64,000 nucleotides of DNA from Verrucomicrobiia bacterium. GTDB lineage: Bacteria > Verrucomicrobiota > Verrucomicrobiia > Limisphaerales > Fontisphaeraceae. Below, one piece after another: positions 36,784 to 46,582 of this stretch. The notes below the pieces were generated by a model that worked only from the letters and a program-made list of their open reading frames with translations, ran no database searches and was not told the origin of the DNA. Numbering within the stretch: position 1 is the first letter of the stretch; every line of letters begins with the position of its first letter. The stretch lies in contig JAOAIT010000045.1 of NCBI GenBank assembly GCA_026414565.1, positions 1 through 64,000 of the forward strand, in the 5' to 3' direction. The translations under genes were made by a program, and so were the position numbers.

Positions 36784-38697
36784 ATGGCCTACCATCCCTT
36801 TTTAAGGGCCGCTGCGCTGTCGGCGGCGGCCATGCTGATCGTTCAATTCCCAGCAGCCGCGGCGACCGGCGGCGCGCGCATGCCACCCCCGCGGCTGGTT
36901 TTTCCCGAAGATGCTTCCGTCCTCAATGTCAAACGCGATTTTAATGCCCGTGGCGACGGACGGACTGATGATACCGAGGCGTTGCAGCGCGCCCTCGACG
37001 CCAGTTCTCAACGCGGCGGCGGACAGGCCACCAAGTTGCTCTATTTGCCCAACGGCACCTACCGCCTGACCAGCAATCTGGTGGTGCACGCAGCCGTGGG
37101 GCCGTGGGTCTATGGTGAGTCGCGTGACGGCGTCATCTTACGGCTGGATGACGGCGTGCCCACCAACATCACCTCGGTCTTGCGCACGCATCCCAGCGAT
37201 ACCAAACCGACCTCCGCCGATTTTTTCATGCGGAACTTTTGCAATTTCACCCTTGATGTGGGGCGAAACCCGCACGTGGACGGCGTGCGCTGGTACGGCA
37301 ATAACAGCAGCCTGCTTAAATACATCCGCATCATCGGCACCGGCAGCGTGGGGGTCAACGCCGGATTCCTCGGCCAAAACGGCCCCAGCCTCGTGCAGGA
37401 TGTGGTGGTGGAAGGCTCATTTGAGACCGGCGTGCGCTGCGCCTGGAGTTGGGGACAGACGCTTTCGCGCCTCACGGTACGCAACGCGCGCAAGGTGGGC
37501 GTCCACGTCAACGCCACCGCCGTGGGCATTGAGGACCTGGTGGTGGAAAACACGCCCGTGGCGCTGCACAATGAATACCCCAACAACTGGACATGGTGGG
37601 GCGGGGTGGTGGCCCTGACGGGCGGGCGCTTCACCGGCAGCGATCCCACGCAACCAGCCATCACCAACACCAGCGTGCTGTACGCCCGCAACGTGTCCGC
37701 CACGGGCTTCAAACAGGTGCTTGTCAGCACCACCCCCGGGGGCAGCCGCCTTGGGGCTGAGCTGGAGGAATACACATCCCACCCCGCAAAAAAACTGTTC
37801 CCCGATTCGCCAGACACCGCCCTTAAACTGCCCATCCAGCCGGAGCCGCAAGTGCCGTGGGAAACCAATCTCAGCCGGTGGGTGTGCGTGAATGATTTTG
37901 GCGCGGTGCCGGGGGACAACAAGGACGACACCCCGGCGTTTCAGGCCGCCATGGACGCCGCGGCTAAAGACGGCAAAACCACGGTGTACTTTCGCGGGAT
38001 TGGCGGACGGGACCCGAATTGGTACACGCTAAATGGCGAGGTGCGCCTGCCCGCCTCTGTGCGGCACGTCATCGGCCTGGGCTTCGGGCGCATCATTGGC
38101 GGCAACGCCGGACGCTTCCTCGTGGACGATGCCTCGGCCCCGGTGGTCAAGTTTCAGCACATTCACGCTTTTGGCGGACGCCCGGCCGCCGTGGAAAACC
38201 GCTCCACCTCCCGCGTGCTGGTGGTGGAAAGCTGCGACTTGCGCATCGTGGGCGGCGGCAGGGGCGACATCTTTGTCACCGATTGCCCGTCCCACATCGA
38301 GCTTAAATCGCCCGGCCAGCACCTCTGGGCGCGCCAGCTCAACCCCGAGGGCGACAGCGACACCGGCCTGGTGCGCAACCACGGCGGGCTTTTGTGGGCG
38401 TTGGGCATCAAGCACGAGGGGCGCGGCGTGCGCTTTCTCACCGATCAAGGTGGCGCCACTGAAATCTTGGGGCTGTTCAACTACGCCCCGGATGTCGCCA
38501 CCAATGATTTCCGGCCCATGTTTGACATCAAGGACGCCGCCTTCAGCGCGATGGGCGTGCGCGAGATTTCCTTTGGCAAAACTTACCCCGTCAAAGTCCG
38601 CGAAACCCGTGGTGCCGAGACGCGCACCGAACAGGGGGGCGGCTGGATTGGTTGGGCGTTGTACAGCGGGCGCACCCTGCCGGCACGCCAACCGTGA
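36784..38697 (+). CDS. Exported pectate-lyase-superfamily protein with two GH55-like beta-helix repeats
   Basis: This 637-aa protein has a signal (LRAAALSAAAMLIVQFPAAAA) followed by two beta-helix units. Each starts with the Pectate_lyase_3 signature: NVKRDFNARGDGRTDDTEALQ at about residue 45, and CVNDFGAVPGDNKDDTPAFQ at about residue 370. The double arrangement is that of GH55-type exo-beta-1,3-glucanases, although a catalytic residue cannot be pinned down. It is likely to act on extracellular polysaccharide. Confidence 0.85.
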   Translation: MAYHPFLRAAALSAAAMLIVQFPAAAATGGARMPPPRLVFPEDASVLNVKRDFNARGDGRTDDTEALQRALDASSQRGGGQATKLLYLPNGTYRLTSNLVVHAAVGPWVYGESRDGVILRLDDGVPTNITSVLRTHPSDTKPTSADFFMRNFCNFTLDVGRNPHVDGVRWYGNNSSLLKYIRIIGTGSVGVNAGFLGQNGPSLVQDVVVEGSFETGVRCAWSWGQTLSRLTVRNARKVGVHVNATAVGIEDLVVENTPVALHNEYPNNWTWWGGVVALTGGRFTGSDPTQPAITNTSVLYARNVSATGFKQVLVSTTPGGSRLGAELEEYTSHPAKKLFPDSPDTALKLPIQPEPQVPWETNLSRWVCVNDFGAVPGDNKDDTPAFQAAMDAAAKDGKTTVYFRGIGGRDPNWYTLNGEVRLPASVRHVIGLGFGRIIGGNAGRFLVDDASAPVVKFQHIHAFGGRPAAVENRSTSRVLVVESCDLRIVGGGRGDIFVTDCPSHIELKSPGQHLWARQLNPEGDSDTGLVRNHGGLLWALGIKHEGRGVRFLTDQGGATEILGLFNYAPDVATNDFRPMFDIKDAAFSAMGVREISFGKTYPVKVRETRGAETRTEQGGGWIGWALYSGRTLPARQP

Positions 38698-38782
38698 GCC
38701 CCACACACCCCGCGGCTGAAACCAGGAAGTTTTTGCTAGACCCCGGCGCGGGGGAATTGCAACTTGGCGGGGCGCAGCGACT

Positions 38783-39934
38783 ATGATTAACGAGAACATC
38801 CTGCAAGAAATCGCCCGGCAGCATGGCACGCCGGTGATTGTGGTGGATCATGAAATAATCCGGCAAAATTACGCCCGCTTCAAAAGCCATCTGCCCAAGG
38901 TGCAGGCGTACTACGCCGTAAAAGCCAATTCCGCCCCGGAAATTGTGCGCACGCTTTTCCAGGAGGGGGCCAGCTTCGATGTGGCTTCCCTGGCGGAATT
39001 CATGCTCGTTTACGACAACATCCGCCACTGGTCGCCGGACCGCCAGCAGGATTTCATTTGGGACAAGATCATTTATGCCAATCCCATCAAGGCCAAGGAC
39101 ACGCTAAAAGCCTTGAATCCTTACAAACCCCTGGTGACGTTTGACAACCTCGCAGAGCTGGAAAAAATCAAAACCTACGCCCCCCAGGCCGGAGTGGTGG
39201 TGCGCTTGCGGGTGCCCAACACCGGCAGCATGGTCGAGCTCTCCAGCAAGTTTGGCTGCGACTCCGGCGAGGCGGTGGACCTTATCGAGGCCGCGCATCG
39301 CCTGGGCCTGGTGGTGGAGGGCTTGAGCTTTCACGTGGGCAGCCAGTGCACCAATTTCCTCAACTTCGTCCAGGCCCTGGAAATGGCCGCCGCGGTGATG
39401 AAAGAAAGCCGCTCCCGTGGCCATGAGCTGAAGATTCTGGACATTGGCGGCGGCTTCCCCGCGCCGTATCATAAGCATGTTAAGCCTTTCGAGGAACTGG
39501 CGCAGCGCATCCACGCCGAGATTGACCGCCTGTTCTCCCCCGACATCCAAATCATCGCCGAGCCGGGCCGCTTCCTGGTGGCCACCGCCGCCGTGAGCTT
39601 GGCCACGATCGTGGGCAAAGCGGTGCGCGACGGCAAAACGTGCTACTACATTGACGACAGCGTTTATCACACCTTCTCCGGCATCATCTTCGATCATTGC
39701 CAGTACCACCTCAAGGCCTTCAAAAAAGGCGAGCCGGAGATTTGCGCGGTCTTTGGTCAGACTTGCGACGGCCTGGACTGCATCAGCCAGTCCGAACTGC
39801 TGCCCCCCCTGGAGCTGGATGACTGGGTGTACGCGGAGAATGTGGGCGCCTACACCAACGCCTCCGCGACGCACTTCAACGGCTTCGCGCCAGCGCGCCT
39901 GGTGCACCTCAATTACCGCCCTCAGCCTTCGTAA
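38783..39934 (+). CDS. Ornithine/lysine decarboxylase, alanine-racemase-fold (group IV)
   Basis: This 383-aa PLP enzyme carries the cofactor lysine at Lys47 in YYAVKANSAP. It has SFHVGSQCTN, ILDIGGGFPAPY, IAEPGRFLV and the ODC-type CDGLDCISQSE with the active-site cysteine. The C-terminal ENVGAYTNASATHFNGF is also typical. These favour ornithine (or lysine) decarboxylase over diaminopimelate decarboxylase, so it probably makes putrescine or cadaverine. Its last 26 nt overlap the 3' end of the convergent gene. Confidence 0.88.
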   Translation: MINENILQEIARQHGTPVIVVDHEIIRQNYARFKSHLPKVQAYYAVKANSAPEIVRTLFQEGASFDVASLAEFMLVYDNIRHWSPDRQQDFIWDKIIYANPIKAKDTLKALNPYKPLVTFDNLAELEKIKTYAPQAGVVVRLRVPNTGSMVELSSKFGCDSGEAVDLIEAAHRLGLVVEGLSFHVGSQCTNFLNFVQALEMAAAVMKESRSRGHELKILDIGGGFPAPYHKHVKPFEELAQRIHAEIDRLFSPDIQIIAEPGRFLVATAAVSLATIVGKAVRDGKTCYYIDDSVYHTFSGIIFDHCQYHLKAFKKGEPEICAVFGQTCDGLDCISQSELLPPLELDDWVYAENVGAYTNASATHFNGFAPARLVHLNYRPQPS

Positions 39935-40829
39935 AGTTCTGCCAGGCCTTTTGCACCGTGGCCCACTCGAGGTCAGGCAGGGCCTGCAAACGCAGGCGTG
40001 CCGTGGCCGGCTTTTGTGCCGGCAGATCCCGCCCAAACAGCGAAAAATAAAGCGAATAATGCCCCTCTGTCTCATAGGGCATGGCCATCGCAAAACACTC
40101 CACCGGATCACCAAAAATGACCACCCCCGGTTGCCGCCCGGGGGCCTGCCGGATGGCAATCGGCAGGACGAAAGGAGACCGAAGCGTCCACTCCACCGGG
40201 TGCGGCTCCAACTTCCATCGCCCATCTTGGATTAACCCGGCCAGCTCCGGCCGGCGTGGAAACATCTGCCAATCCCCCGCCTCTCGCGCAGCGCGGGTCA
40301 GTTGGGGCGGCCCGCCGTCAGCCGGTGCCGTCCACACCCAGGCATTGGAGTAGGCAGGCGCAAAATAAGACGCCACAAACACCTCAAATCCTTTGAGCGG
40401 TTGTCGGGGTACAATGGTCAACTCCAAGTCCACCGTCCGGGCATCGCGCCAGAGGTAGCGGCCGGTAAAATCAAAGGGCCGCTCCGCTTCGGCCGGGCAG
40501 AAAACCTTGACCGACCCGTCGGCCTGCAGGCGGCTCTCATGCGGCCAGTCCCACCCGCCACCGCCGTAGCGCCGCCCGTCAGAAAAAACTCGATACACCG
40601 CCAGCCAGCCCATGGAACGGGCGAGCGTGCGGTTGTTGGTGTCCTGCACGGGTACCAGACCAAACGTTTTCCCGTTGGCCTGCAACTGGCCGCGCCAAAA
40701 GCCCGTATCGAAAGCAAAACCATTGGTGGACGCTTGAAACGCAGGCGCGCCGGACGCGAGGGCTGCCGACAGGGCCAGGACAAACATGGCCGGGAAACGA
40801 GGCGAGGTCAACCAGTGCGTGTTTTTCAT
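39909..40829 (-). CDS. Exported protein of unknown function
   Basis: This 306-aa protein has a signal peptide (FPAMFVLALSAALASGAPA) and a mature domain rich in Trp, Arg and aromatic residues (FDTGFWRGQLQANGKTFGLV, RYGGGGWDWPHESRL), suggesting a beta-sandwich carbohydrate-related protein. The family is not recognised. The stop lies inside the 3' end of the decarboxylase gene on the other strand (26-nt tail-to-tail overlap). Confidence 0.7.
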   Translation of the reverse strand: MKNTHWLTSPRFPAMFVLALSAALASGAPAFQASTNGFAFDTGFWRGQLQANGKTFGLVPVQDTNNRTLARSMGWLAVYRVFSDGRRYGGGGWDWPHESRLQADGSVKVFCPAEAERPFDFTGRYLWRDARTVDLELTIVPRQPLKGFEVFVASYFAPAYSNAWVWTAPADGGPPQLTRAAREAGDWQMFPRRPELAGLIQDGRWKLEPHPVEWTLRSPFVLPIAIRQAPGRQPGVVIFGDPVECFAMAMPYETEGHYSLYFSLFGRDLPAQKPATARLRLQALPDLEWATVQKAWQNFTKAEGGN

Positions 40830-40865
40830 GGGTGCCCCCAACTATGCCCCAATCGGAGCGGCCCC

Positions 40866-42062
40866 TCAAGCGGTTAACGCGGCGTCCCAGTCCTTCCACA
40901 CCGGCTCATAGCCCAGGCGCCGGATGAACTCGGCCACTTCCTCCGCCGAGCGTTCATCCGCAATCTGGAATTGCCCGGTGGCTCCGGCGCCTGCGCCCGC
41001 CCATTCGCTGGCGCCCGCCGCCAGCTCGCGGATGCGTCCGCGCTCGGTGAGGTGCAATTTGTCGCGGCCCGCGCCCGTATAGCCGCCCGGCTCGGTATGG
41101 CTGCCGGCGCTGACCAGGGTGATCCCCAGCGGCAGCAGGCCGTTGCGCAGGGCAGGGGATTCACGGGTGGACAGCACCAGACCTACATCCGGCAGCAGCA
41201 AACGGAAAGCACAGACCAACTGCACCAGGTCCCGGTCCCGCATTTGCGTCCGCGGTTGAAACTCGCCGGCACAAGGCCGCAGCCGCGGAAAAGATATCGT
41301 AAGAAACGCCTTCCAACAGTGTTTCAGCAGATACAGCGCATGCGCGGCGGCCGCAATCGCCTCATAACGCCAGTCGGCCAGCCCGTACAGCGGCCCGATG
41401 CCCAACCGCCGGAACCCGGCGGCATAGGCGCGCTCCGGCGTGCACAGCCGGTAATTGAAGTCGCGCTTGGGGCCGCTGACATGCATCTCCTGGTAAACCT
41501 CACGATTGTACGTCTCCTGATAGACCACCAGCCCATCGGCGCCCGCGTTGACCATCCGGCGATAGTCCTCCACTTCCAGCGGGCCCACTTCGAGTGAGAC
41601 ACTCGGCGTGCGCGCATGCACCTCGCGCACACACGCCTCCAGATAATCCACGGGGATGTACTTGGGATGCTCTCCGGCCACCAGCAACACATTCCGGAAA
41701 CCTTGGGCCAGCAAAGCCTCTGTTTCCCGGCAGACCTCCTCCACACTCAAGGTGACTCGCAAAATGGGGTTGTCCCGGGAAAAGCCACAATAAAGACAGT
41801 TATTGATGCACTCGTTGGACAGATAGAGCGGTGCGAACAGCCGAATGACCTTGCCAAACCGTTGCTGCGTCAGCCGTTGCGCCCGCCGGGCCATGGCCTC
41901 CAAAAAATGCTCACCAGCGGCCGGTGAGAGAAGCGCCGCAAAATCCGCCAGCTCAAGGCGCCCCACACTCAGCGCCGCCTGCACCCGCGCCGTCGGAGCT
42001 TTCTGTGCGACAGCCGTCATTGTTTCCAGCGGCAATGTCGCAAATGTCTCAACAAAACTCAT
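40866..42062 (-). CDS. thiH: 2-iminoacetate synthase ThiH (radical SAM)
   Basis: This 398-aa radical SAM enzyme cleaves tyrosine to dehydroglycine for the thiamine thiazole. The cluster motif CX3CX2C is Cys85-Cys89-Cys92 (ECINNCLYCGF). ThiH-like segments include GFRNVLLVAGEHPKYIP, VYQETYNREVYQEMH and IGPLYGLADWRYE. It ends with the ThiH C-terminal region that differs from BioB and HydG. ThiG/ThiS/ThiF are not adjacent, and the only other thiamine gene here is thiL 30 kb away. No TPP riboswitch is seen in the 215 nt upstream. Confidence 0.9.
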   Translation of the reverse strand: MSFVETFATLPLETMTAVAQKAPTARVQAALSVGRLELADFAALLSPAAGEHFLEAMARRAQRLTQQRFGKVIRLFAPLYLSNECINNCLYCGFSRDNPILRVTLSVEEVCRETEALLAQGFRNVLLVAGEHPKYIPVDYLEACVREVHARTPSVSLEVGPLEVEDYRRMVNAGADGLVVYQETYNREVYQEMHVSGPKRDFNYRLCTPERAYAAGFRRLGIGPLYGLADWRYEAIAAAAHALYLLKHCWKAFLTISFPRLRPCAGEFQPRTQMRDRDLVQLVCAFRLLLPDVGLVLSTRESPALRNGLLPLGITLVSAGSHTEPGGYTGAGRDKLHLTERGRIRELAAGASEWAGAGAGATGQFQIADERSAEEVAEFIRRLGYEPVWKDWDAALTA

Positions 42063-42277
42063 TTTTCCACGGAAGGAATTGCGCCTTCCTTATTCGCAGC
42101 GGGCGGCTTGAGCGCCACCCCGTGGGGCAGCTTACCTTCCCCTAAAAAATTGTCCAGCCGGCCGGAAAGGTCAAATCGAAGGCTGGCCGGCCTTGGCCGT
42201 GGCTTGGGGCCGTTCAAGTGCTTCTTGTCCGGGACACCGGCAGAGGACACCGCCAGCAGGAGGATGGCTTTTGAGAT

Positions 42278-43165
42278 TCAATGTTTTTTGGCATCCCCGC
42301 GCAGGATCTCCACCAGTTCAAAGGGGCGGGAGAACCCGTTCGCCACGGCAATCTCCCGCAGGGTTTGGTTCGTTGAGGCTTGGATTTTATGTTCGCCCAA
42401 TCGCTGCAAGGCAGTGTCCAGCGCGATTTTTTCATCCTGGCAAAACTGGGCAAGGGTCTTCCACCCCACGCCGCCTCCGCCTCCTCCTGCTCCGCCGCCG
42501 CCCCCCTGGCGCCCCTTGCCACGCCCGCCGGGGGTGGCCACCATGACATCATATATTTGTTGGGCGGAGCGGTTGTGGCGTTGGGCCAGCTCCTGCACTT
42601 GTACCTCAGGCGATTCCACGCTCAGGCCTGCCGCCGCCAGACGTTGGGTGGCTACCTCCAGGGCCACCCCTGCCTGGCGGGCCAGTTCGGCCAGGGAAAG
42701 CAGTTCGGCATGGGGGATCGGGGCGCGCCGGCCGGGCGTTTCCCAGCTCTCTTTGAGGGCTTCATTCCAGGCCAGCAACTGCTTGAACGGCGGCCAGGCA
42801 AAATGCGTCCCCACCGCCACCCCCGCGCAAAGAAGAAGGGCGGTGGCCCATTCCCAGCGAAATCCAAGCCGCCCCGCCAGACGATCCTTGAAATACCCCA
42901 CCATGGGCCGCCAGTTCAGGAGAAGATGGACCACGGACACTCCCAGGAACAGTGCGCTGAAACAGACATGCAGAGCCGTCCATTGTTTTTTGGTCAGCCC
43001 CAGCAAAGTCCAGTTGGTCCAATTGGCCACCCGTCCCGGTGGCGACACGAACAGCATGATGCCGGTAACCACCAGAATGATAAAACCGGCCAGGACAAGA
43101 ACTGACGTTAGCGCCCGCCAGCTAAAAGAGGCGCGTTTCATTGAGGACATCGCTGGATCAGCCAT
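42278..43165 (-). CDS. DUF4405-like membrane protein with a duplicated helical C-terminal unit
   Basis: The N-terminal part has three hydrophobic segments (about residues 19-40, 62-83 and 104-121) with His66 and His80 spaced like haem or quinone ligands in DUF4405/cytochrome-b-like proteins. The cytoplasmic or periplasmic rest contains two copies of a roughly 52-residue unit (157-208 and 236-288), each 'LAE.....ALE.A.QRL' then '.L.E.A...' and '.I..'. They are separated by a 22-residue linker almost entirely of glycine (213-234). The region 42063-42277 downstream holds no gene. Function unknown. Confidence 0.72.
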   Translation of the reverse strand: MADPAMSSMKRASFSWRALTSVLVLAGFIILVVTGIMLFVSPPGRVANWTNWTLLGLTKKQWTALHVCFSALFLGVSVVHLLLNWRPMVGYFKDRLAGRLGFRWEWATALLLCAGVAVGTHFAWPPFKQLLAWNEALKESWETPGRRAPIPHAELLSLAELARQAGVALEVATQRLAAAGLSVESPEVQVQELAQRHNRSAQQIYDVMVATPGGRGKGRQGGGGGAGGGGGGVGWKTLAQFCQDEKIALDTALQRLGEHKIQASTNQTLREIAVANGFSRPFELVEILRGDAKKH

Positions 43166-43398
43166 ATACAGATAGAGTCTTGGCCGGCACAAAGGTTACA
43201 AGCCGTTTAGTGGGTGATTCCATGCTTTAATCTTGTGCGGGAATGCCTGATGCCCCAACCGCGTTCGTAGGGGTAATCCCGCCAGTGCTTTGTCCCGTCC
43301 CGGACCTGCCCCATGCCCTCCCGCTGCCTCCATCGGAAAATGGTACCTGTTGCAGATAAGGTTATTTGATGGTAGTTTGCCCTGACTTAAGGCAAGGC

Positions 43399-45420
43399 AT
43401 GTTTGACGACGAGAATAATCGGAAGGGCGACAACGAGGGCGATCGGAAGGGCGGAGATTTCAAAGTTTCGCCGCGCACGTGGCTGGTCTGGATCATCATT
43501 CTGGCCACCATTCCGCTATTGATGATGCTCAAAGAGCGCTCCGACGGCGTACAGCAGCCCCTGCGGCGGGCGGAATTTTTCTCGTTGGTCCGCAGCAACT
43601 ACATCGTGCAGGGCACCCTCGTGCGGGATGCCCAGTACGATAACATGTATGAAGTCGTGGGGAAATACCGGATCGAACGCAACGGCAAAATCGAGGAGAA
43701 ACCCTTCCTCGTCAAGGACATCATCCTGAGCGAGGAGGATTTGAAGTTGCTGCTGGAGACGGACAAATTTGACACCCGCAAACCCAACACGGTGTTGACG
43801 CAATTATTGGTGGGCGTGCTGCCCATTGTGCTGATTGTCGCCTTGATTTATTTCTTTCTGATTCGCCAGATTCGCATGGCGGGCCGGGGGGCCTTAAGCT
43901 TCGGCAAAAGCAAGGCCCGCATGCTGAGCAAGGAAAAAAACAAGACCACCTTCAAGGATGTCGCCGGCGTGGACGAGGCCAAAGAAGAAGTGCAGGAGCT
44001 GGTGGAGTTCTTGCGCGACCCCAAGAAATTTCAGCGCCTCGGCGGGCGCATCCCCAAGGGCATCCTCATGATTGGCGCGCCGGGCACCGGCAAAACCCTG
44101 CTGGCCAAGGCCATTGCCGGGGAGGCCGATGCCGCCTTCTTCAGCATCAGCGGCTCGGATTTTGTCGAGATGTTCGTGGGCGTGGGCGCCAGCCGGGTGC
44201 GCGACATGTTCGAGCAGGCCCGCAAAAACACCCCCTGCCTGGTGTTCATCGACGAAATTGACGCCGTGGGCCGCAGCCGCGGGCACGGCCTGGGCGGCGG
44301 CAATGACGAGCGGGAGCAGACCCTCAACGCACTGCTCGTGGAGATGGACGGTTTTGACACCACCGACGGCATCATCATCATCGCGGCCACCAACCGGCCG
44401 GATGTTCTGGACCCGGCCCTGCTGCGCCCGGGGCGTTTTGACCGGCAAATTGTCATCAACCTCCCCGATGTGCGCGGGCGCGAAGCGATTTTGAAAGTCC
44501 ATGCCAAGAAGGTGAAACTTGATCCCAGCGTGGATTTGGCGGTGATTGCCCGCGGCACGCCGGGCTATTCCGGGGCCGAGCTGGCCAACTTGTTGAACGA
44601 GGCGGCCCTGCTGGCTGCCCGCGCCGGCAAGAAAGCCATCACCATGGCTGAGCTGGAAGAGGCACGGGTCAAGGTGCGCTGGGGCCGCGAGCGGCGCAGT
44701 CTGGCCATGAGCGAGGAGGAGAAACGCAGCACGGCGTGGCACGAGGCTGGCCATGCGCTGGTCAACGTGCTCCTGCCCCACACGCATCCGCTGCACAAGG
44801 TGACCATCATCCCGCGGGGACAATCCCTGGGCGCCACCATGTCCCTGCCACGGGAGGACACGTTCAGCCGGCGCAAAAAAGAGATGCTGGCCATGATTTC
44901 GGTCATCATGGCCGGCCGCATTGCCGAGGAGCTGTACACCGGCGATGTGTCCACCGGTGCTGCCAACGACATTCAACAGGCCACCAGCATTGCGCGGGCC
45001 ATGGTCTGCCAGTTCGGCATGAGCGAGAAGCTGGGCATGATTCAATTTGGCGAGGAAGACGGCTACGTCTTCCTGGGCCGTGAAATGGTGCGCAGCAAGG
45101 GCTATAGCGAGCAGACCGCCCGGGAAATTGATCAGGAGATCAAGCGCATCATTGATGATTGCTACAAAGTGGCCAAGGACCTGATCTGGCAGCACCGGGA
45201 CAAATTGGAAATGATTGCACAGGCCCTGTTGGAGTACGAAACGCTCGATGGCAGCCAGGTGGAGGAAATTGTCCGCACCGGCCGCTTCACTCCCTCCGAG
45301 CCCCAGTACCGCGGCTCCGCCCCGGCGGGGGCTCCGGCCGACACGCCGACACCAGAGATGGCCGTGCCCAAGCCGCCTACGCTGCCGGGCCTGGGATCCC
45401 CCGCACCCGCGCCGGCCTGA
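43399..45420 (+). CDS. ftsH: ATP-dependent zinc metalloprotease FtsH
   Basis: This 673-aa membrane-anchored AAA+ protease degrades membrane and regulatory proteins. Two transmembrane helices (about residues 27-44 and 133-155) flank a periplasmic domain. Walker A is GAPGTGKT (226-233), Walker [12 protein letters not shown] (281-291), the pore loop MFVG (258-261), SRH region RPGRFDRQ, and zinc motif HEAGH (448-452). The C-terminus ends in a Pro/Ala-rich tail. The ATG at 43399 is preferred to an in-frame start 11 codons earlier. A terminator follows. Confidence 0.97.
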   Translation: MFDDENNRKGDNEGDRKGGDFKVSPRTWLVWIIILATIPLLMMLKERSDGVQQPLRRAEFFSLVRSNYIVQGTLVRDAQYDNMYEVVGKYRIERNGKIEEKPFLVKDIILSEEDLKLLLETDKFDTRKPNTVLTQLLVGVLPIVLIVALIYFFLIRQIRMAGRGALSFGKSKARMLSKEKNKTTFKDVAGVDEAKEEVQELVEFLRDPKKFQRLGGRIPKGILMIGAPGTGKTLLAKAIAGEADAAFFSISGSDFVEMFVGVGASRVRDMFEQARKNTPCLVFIDEIDAVGRSRGHGLGGGNDEREQTLNALLVEMDGFDTTDGIIIIAATNRPDVLDPALLRPGRFDRQIVINLPDVRGREAILKVHAKKVKLDPSVDLAVIARGTPGYSGAELANLLNEAALLAARAGKKAITMAELEEARVKVRWGRERRSLAMSEEEKRSTAWHEAGHALVNVLLPHTHPLHKVTIIPRGQSLGATMSLPREDTFSRRKKEMLAMISVIMAGRIAEELYTGDVSTGAANDIQQATSIARAMVCQFGMSEKLGMIQFGEEDGYVFLGREMVRSKGYSEQTAREIDQEIKRIIDDCYKVAKDLIWQHRDKLEMIAQALLEYETLDGSQVEEIVRTGRFTPSEPQYRGSAPAGAPADTPTPEMAVPKPPTLPGLGSPAPAPA

Positions 45421-45453
45421 GCCGATAACCGGGGCGGTTTCGAGTCTGGTGCC

Positions 45454-45484
45454 AGCCGGGGGCGCGCCGGGCGGCTTTTTTTTT
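45454..45484 (+). terminator. Probable terminator after ftsH
   Basis: AGCCG (45454-45458) pairs with CGGCT (45472-45476) around a GC-rich, internally self-complementary loop containing GGCGCGCC, followed by a run of nine T (45476-45484). Confidence 0.65.
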
Positions 45485-45520
45485 GGCGACTGAACCCACG
45501 GGATTTGTTATACTGCCGCC

Positions 45521-46234
45521 ATGAACCGACCCGGTGCCTCACGATTGGACAGCGAGCTGACCAACCTGGAGCTGCTCGGCCTGCTTTCGTCGCGCATCAT
45601 CCATGACCTGAAAAACAAACTGGCGGTGATTTCGGGGCATGCCCAGTTTGCTGAAATGTCCAAACAGAATCCCCAGGTGGCTGCCTCCGGCATGGCCATC
45701 ATCAAACGGGTAAGCGAGGAGGCCGGCAAGCACGTGGAAGCCCTCGCCAAACTGCGGCGCACCCTGCCCACCGAACGCCATGAGTGTGAGCCGGCGGAGG
45801 CTTTGGCGGTGCTGACGGAGCTTATGGCGGGCAAGGAGGGCTGGGAATTGCGCGCCCCCAACGCCGGCACGCTGAACAAGCTGGCCGTGGAGCGGCGCTG
45901 GCTGCGTTTCATTTTGCGGCATTTTCTCTCCGTTTGTCAGGGCTCTCCCGGCGTGGTGACGGTGGACCAGGCACGCGGGGAGGTCCCCCCCGAGGGGGCG
46001 GATGTGGCGCCGCTCTTTCCTGACCGCCAGTGCTTCCGGGTGCGGATGAGTTGCAAGGCCAGTCCCACTGAAAAACCGCCGCTCAATGAGGATCCGGTGC
46101 TGCAGTTTCAGACCCTGGCTGTTTATGAGCTGATTCGGAAACTTGAAGGCGGGCTGGTCCAGCAGGCCGGTCCCGATGGCCGCGAAGAAATCGTCATCCT
46201 GATCCCCCTGGTGCAAACCTCCGCCCGCGCATGA
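45521..46234 (+). CDS. Orphan histidine-kinase-like phosphotransfer protein
   Basis: This 237-aa protein has a dimerisation/H-box-like helix LLSSRIIHDLKNKLAVISGH at about residues 21-40, with His28 as the probable phosphorylation site, and a second helix KRVSEEAGKHVEALAKLRR. The remainder looks like a degenerate GHKL ATPase domain without clear N, G1 or G2 boxes. The layout recalls both HisKA domains and ChpT-type histidine phosphotransferases. No response regulator is nearby. It overlaps the DUF4404 gene by 4 nt. Confidence 0.65.
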   Translation: MNRPGASRLDSELTNLELLGLLSSRIIHDLKNKLAVISGHAQFAEMSKQNPQVAASGMAIIKRVSEEAGKHVEALAKLRRTLPTERHECEPAEALAVLTELMAGKEGWELRAPNAGTLNKLAVERRWLRFILRHFLSVCQGSPGVVTVDQARGEVPPEGADVAPLFPDRQCFRVRMSCKASPTEKPPLNEDPVLQFQTLAVYELIRKLEGGLVQQAGPDGREEIVILIPLVQTSARA

Positions 46235-46563
46235 TCCAAGATACCATTGCCAAAATCGAGGCCCGGCTGGCTTCGACGGAACAGTTGCCGGAGGAAAAGC
46301 GGCGGGAATTGCTGGAGCTGGTGAGCCGCCTCAAGGAGGAAGTGCATTCGTTGTCTCAAACGCATGCCGATGACGCCCGGAGCATCGCCCAGTTTGCCGC
46401 CCTCTCCACCCACGAAGCCACCCGTGAGGACGTGAAACAGCCCCTGCTGGACACGGCCCTCAACGGCCTGGCCCGTTCCGTGCAGGGATTTGAATCTTCG
46501 CATCCCCGGCTGGTGGACGTGGTCAACCGCATTTGCACCACCCTGTCGAATCTGGGCATTTAG
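46231..46563 (+). CDS. DUF4404-family small helical protein
   Basis: This 110-aa, strongly helical protein matches the short DUF4404 layout: ARLASTEQLPEEKRRELLEL, then LKEEVHSLSQTHADDARSIA, and a C-terminal LARSVQGFESSHPRLVDVVN with ICTTLSNLGI at the end. The start ATG overlaps the phosphotransfer protein stop (ATGA), so the two are coupled and may interact. The function of the family is unknown. Confidence 0.8.
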   Translation: MIQDTIAKIEARLASTEQLPEEKRRELLELVSRLKEEVHSLSQTHADDARSIAQFAALSTHEATREDVKQPLLDTALNGLARSVQGFESSHPRLVDVVNRICTTLSNLGI

Positions 46564-46582
46564 GCTGCCCCTTCCGCATACC

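Noticed and set aside
42063-42277. Possible TPP riboswitch upstream of thiH
   Set aside because: The region has a GGAAGG/CCTTCC hairpin near the start but none of the conserved thi-box sequences.
43193-43398. Possible structured RNA upstream of ftsH
   Set aside because: Only short complementary segments were found, with no convincing stem or conserved motif.
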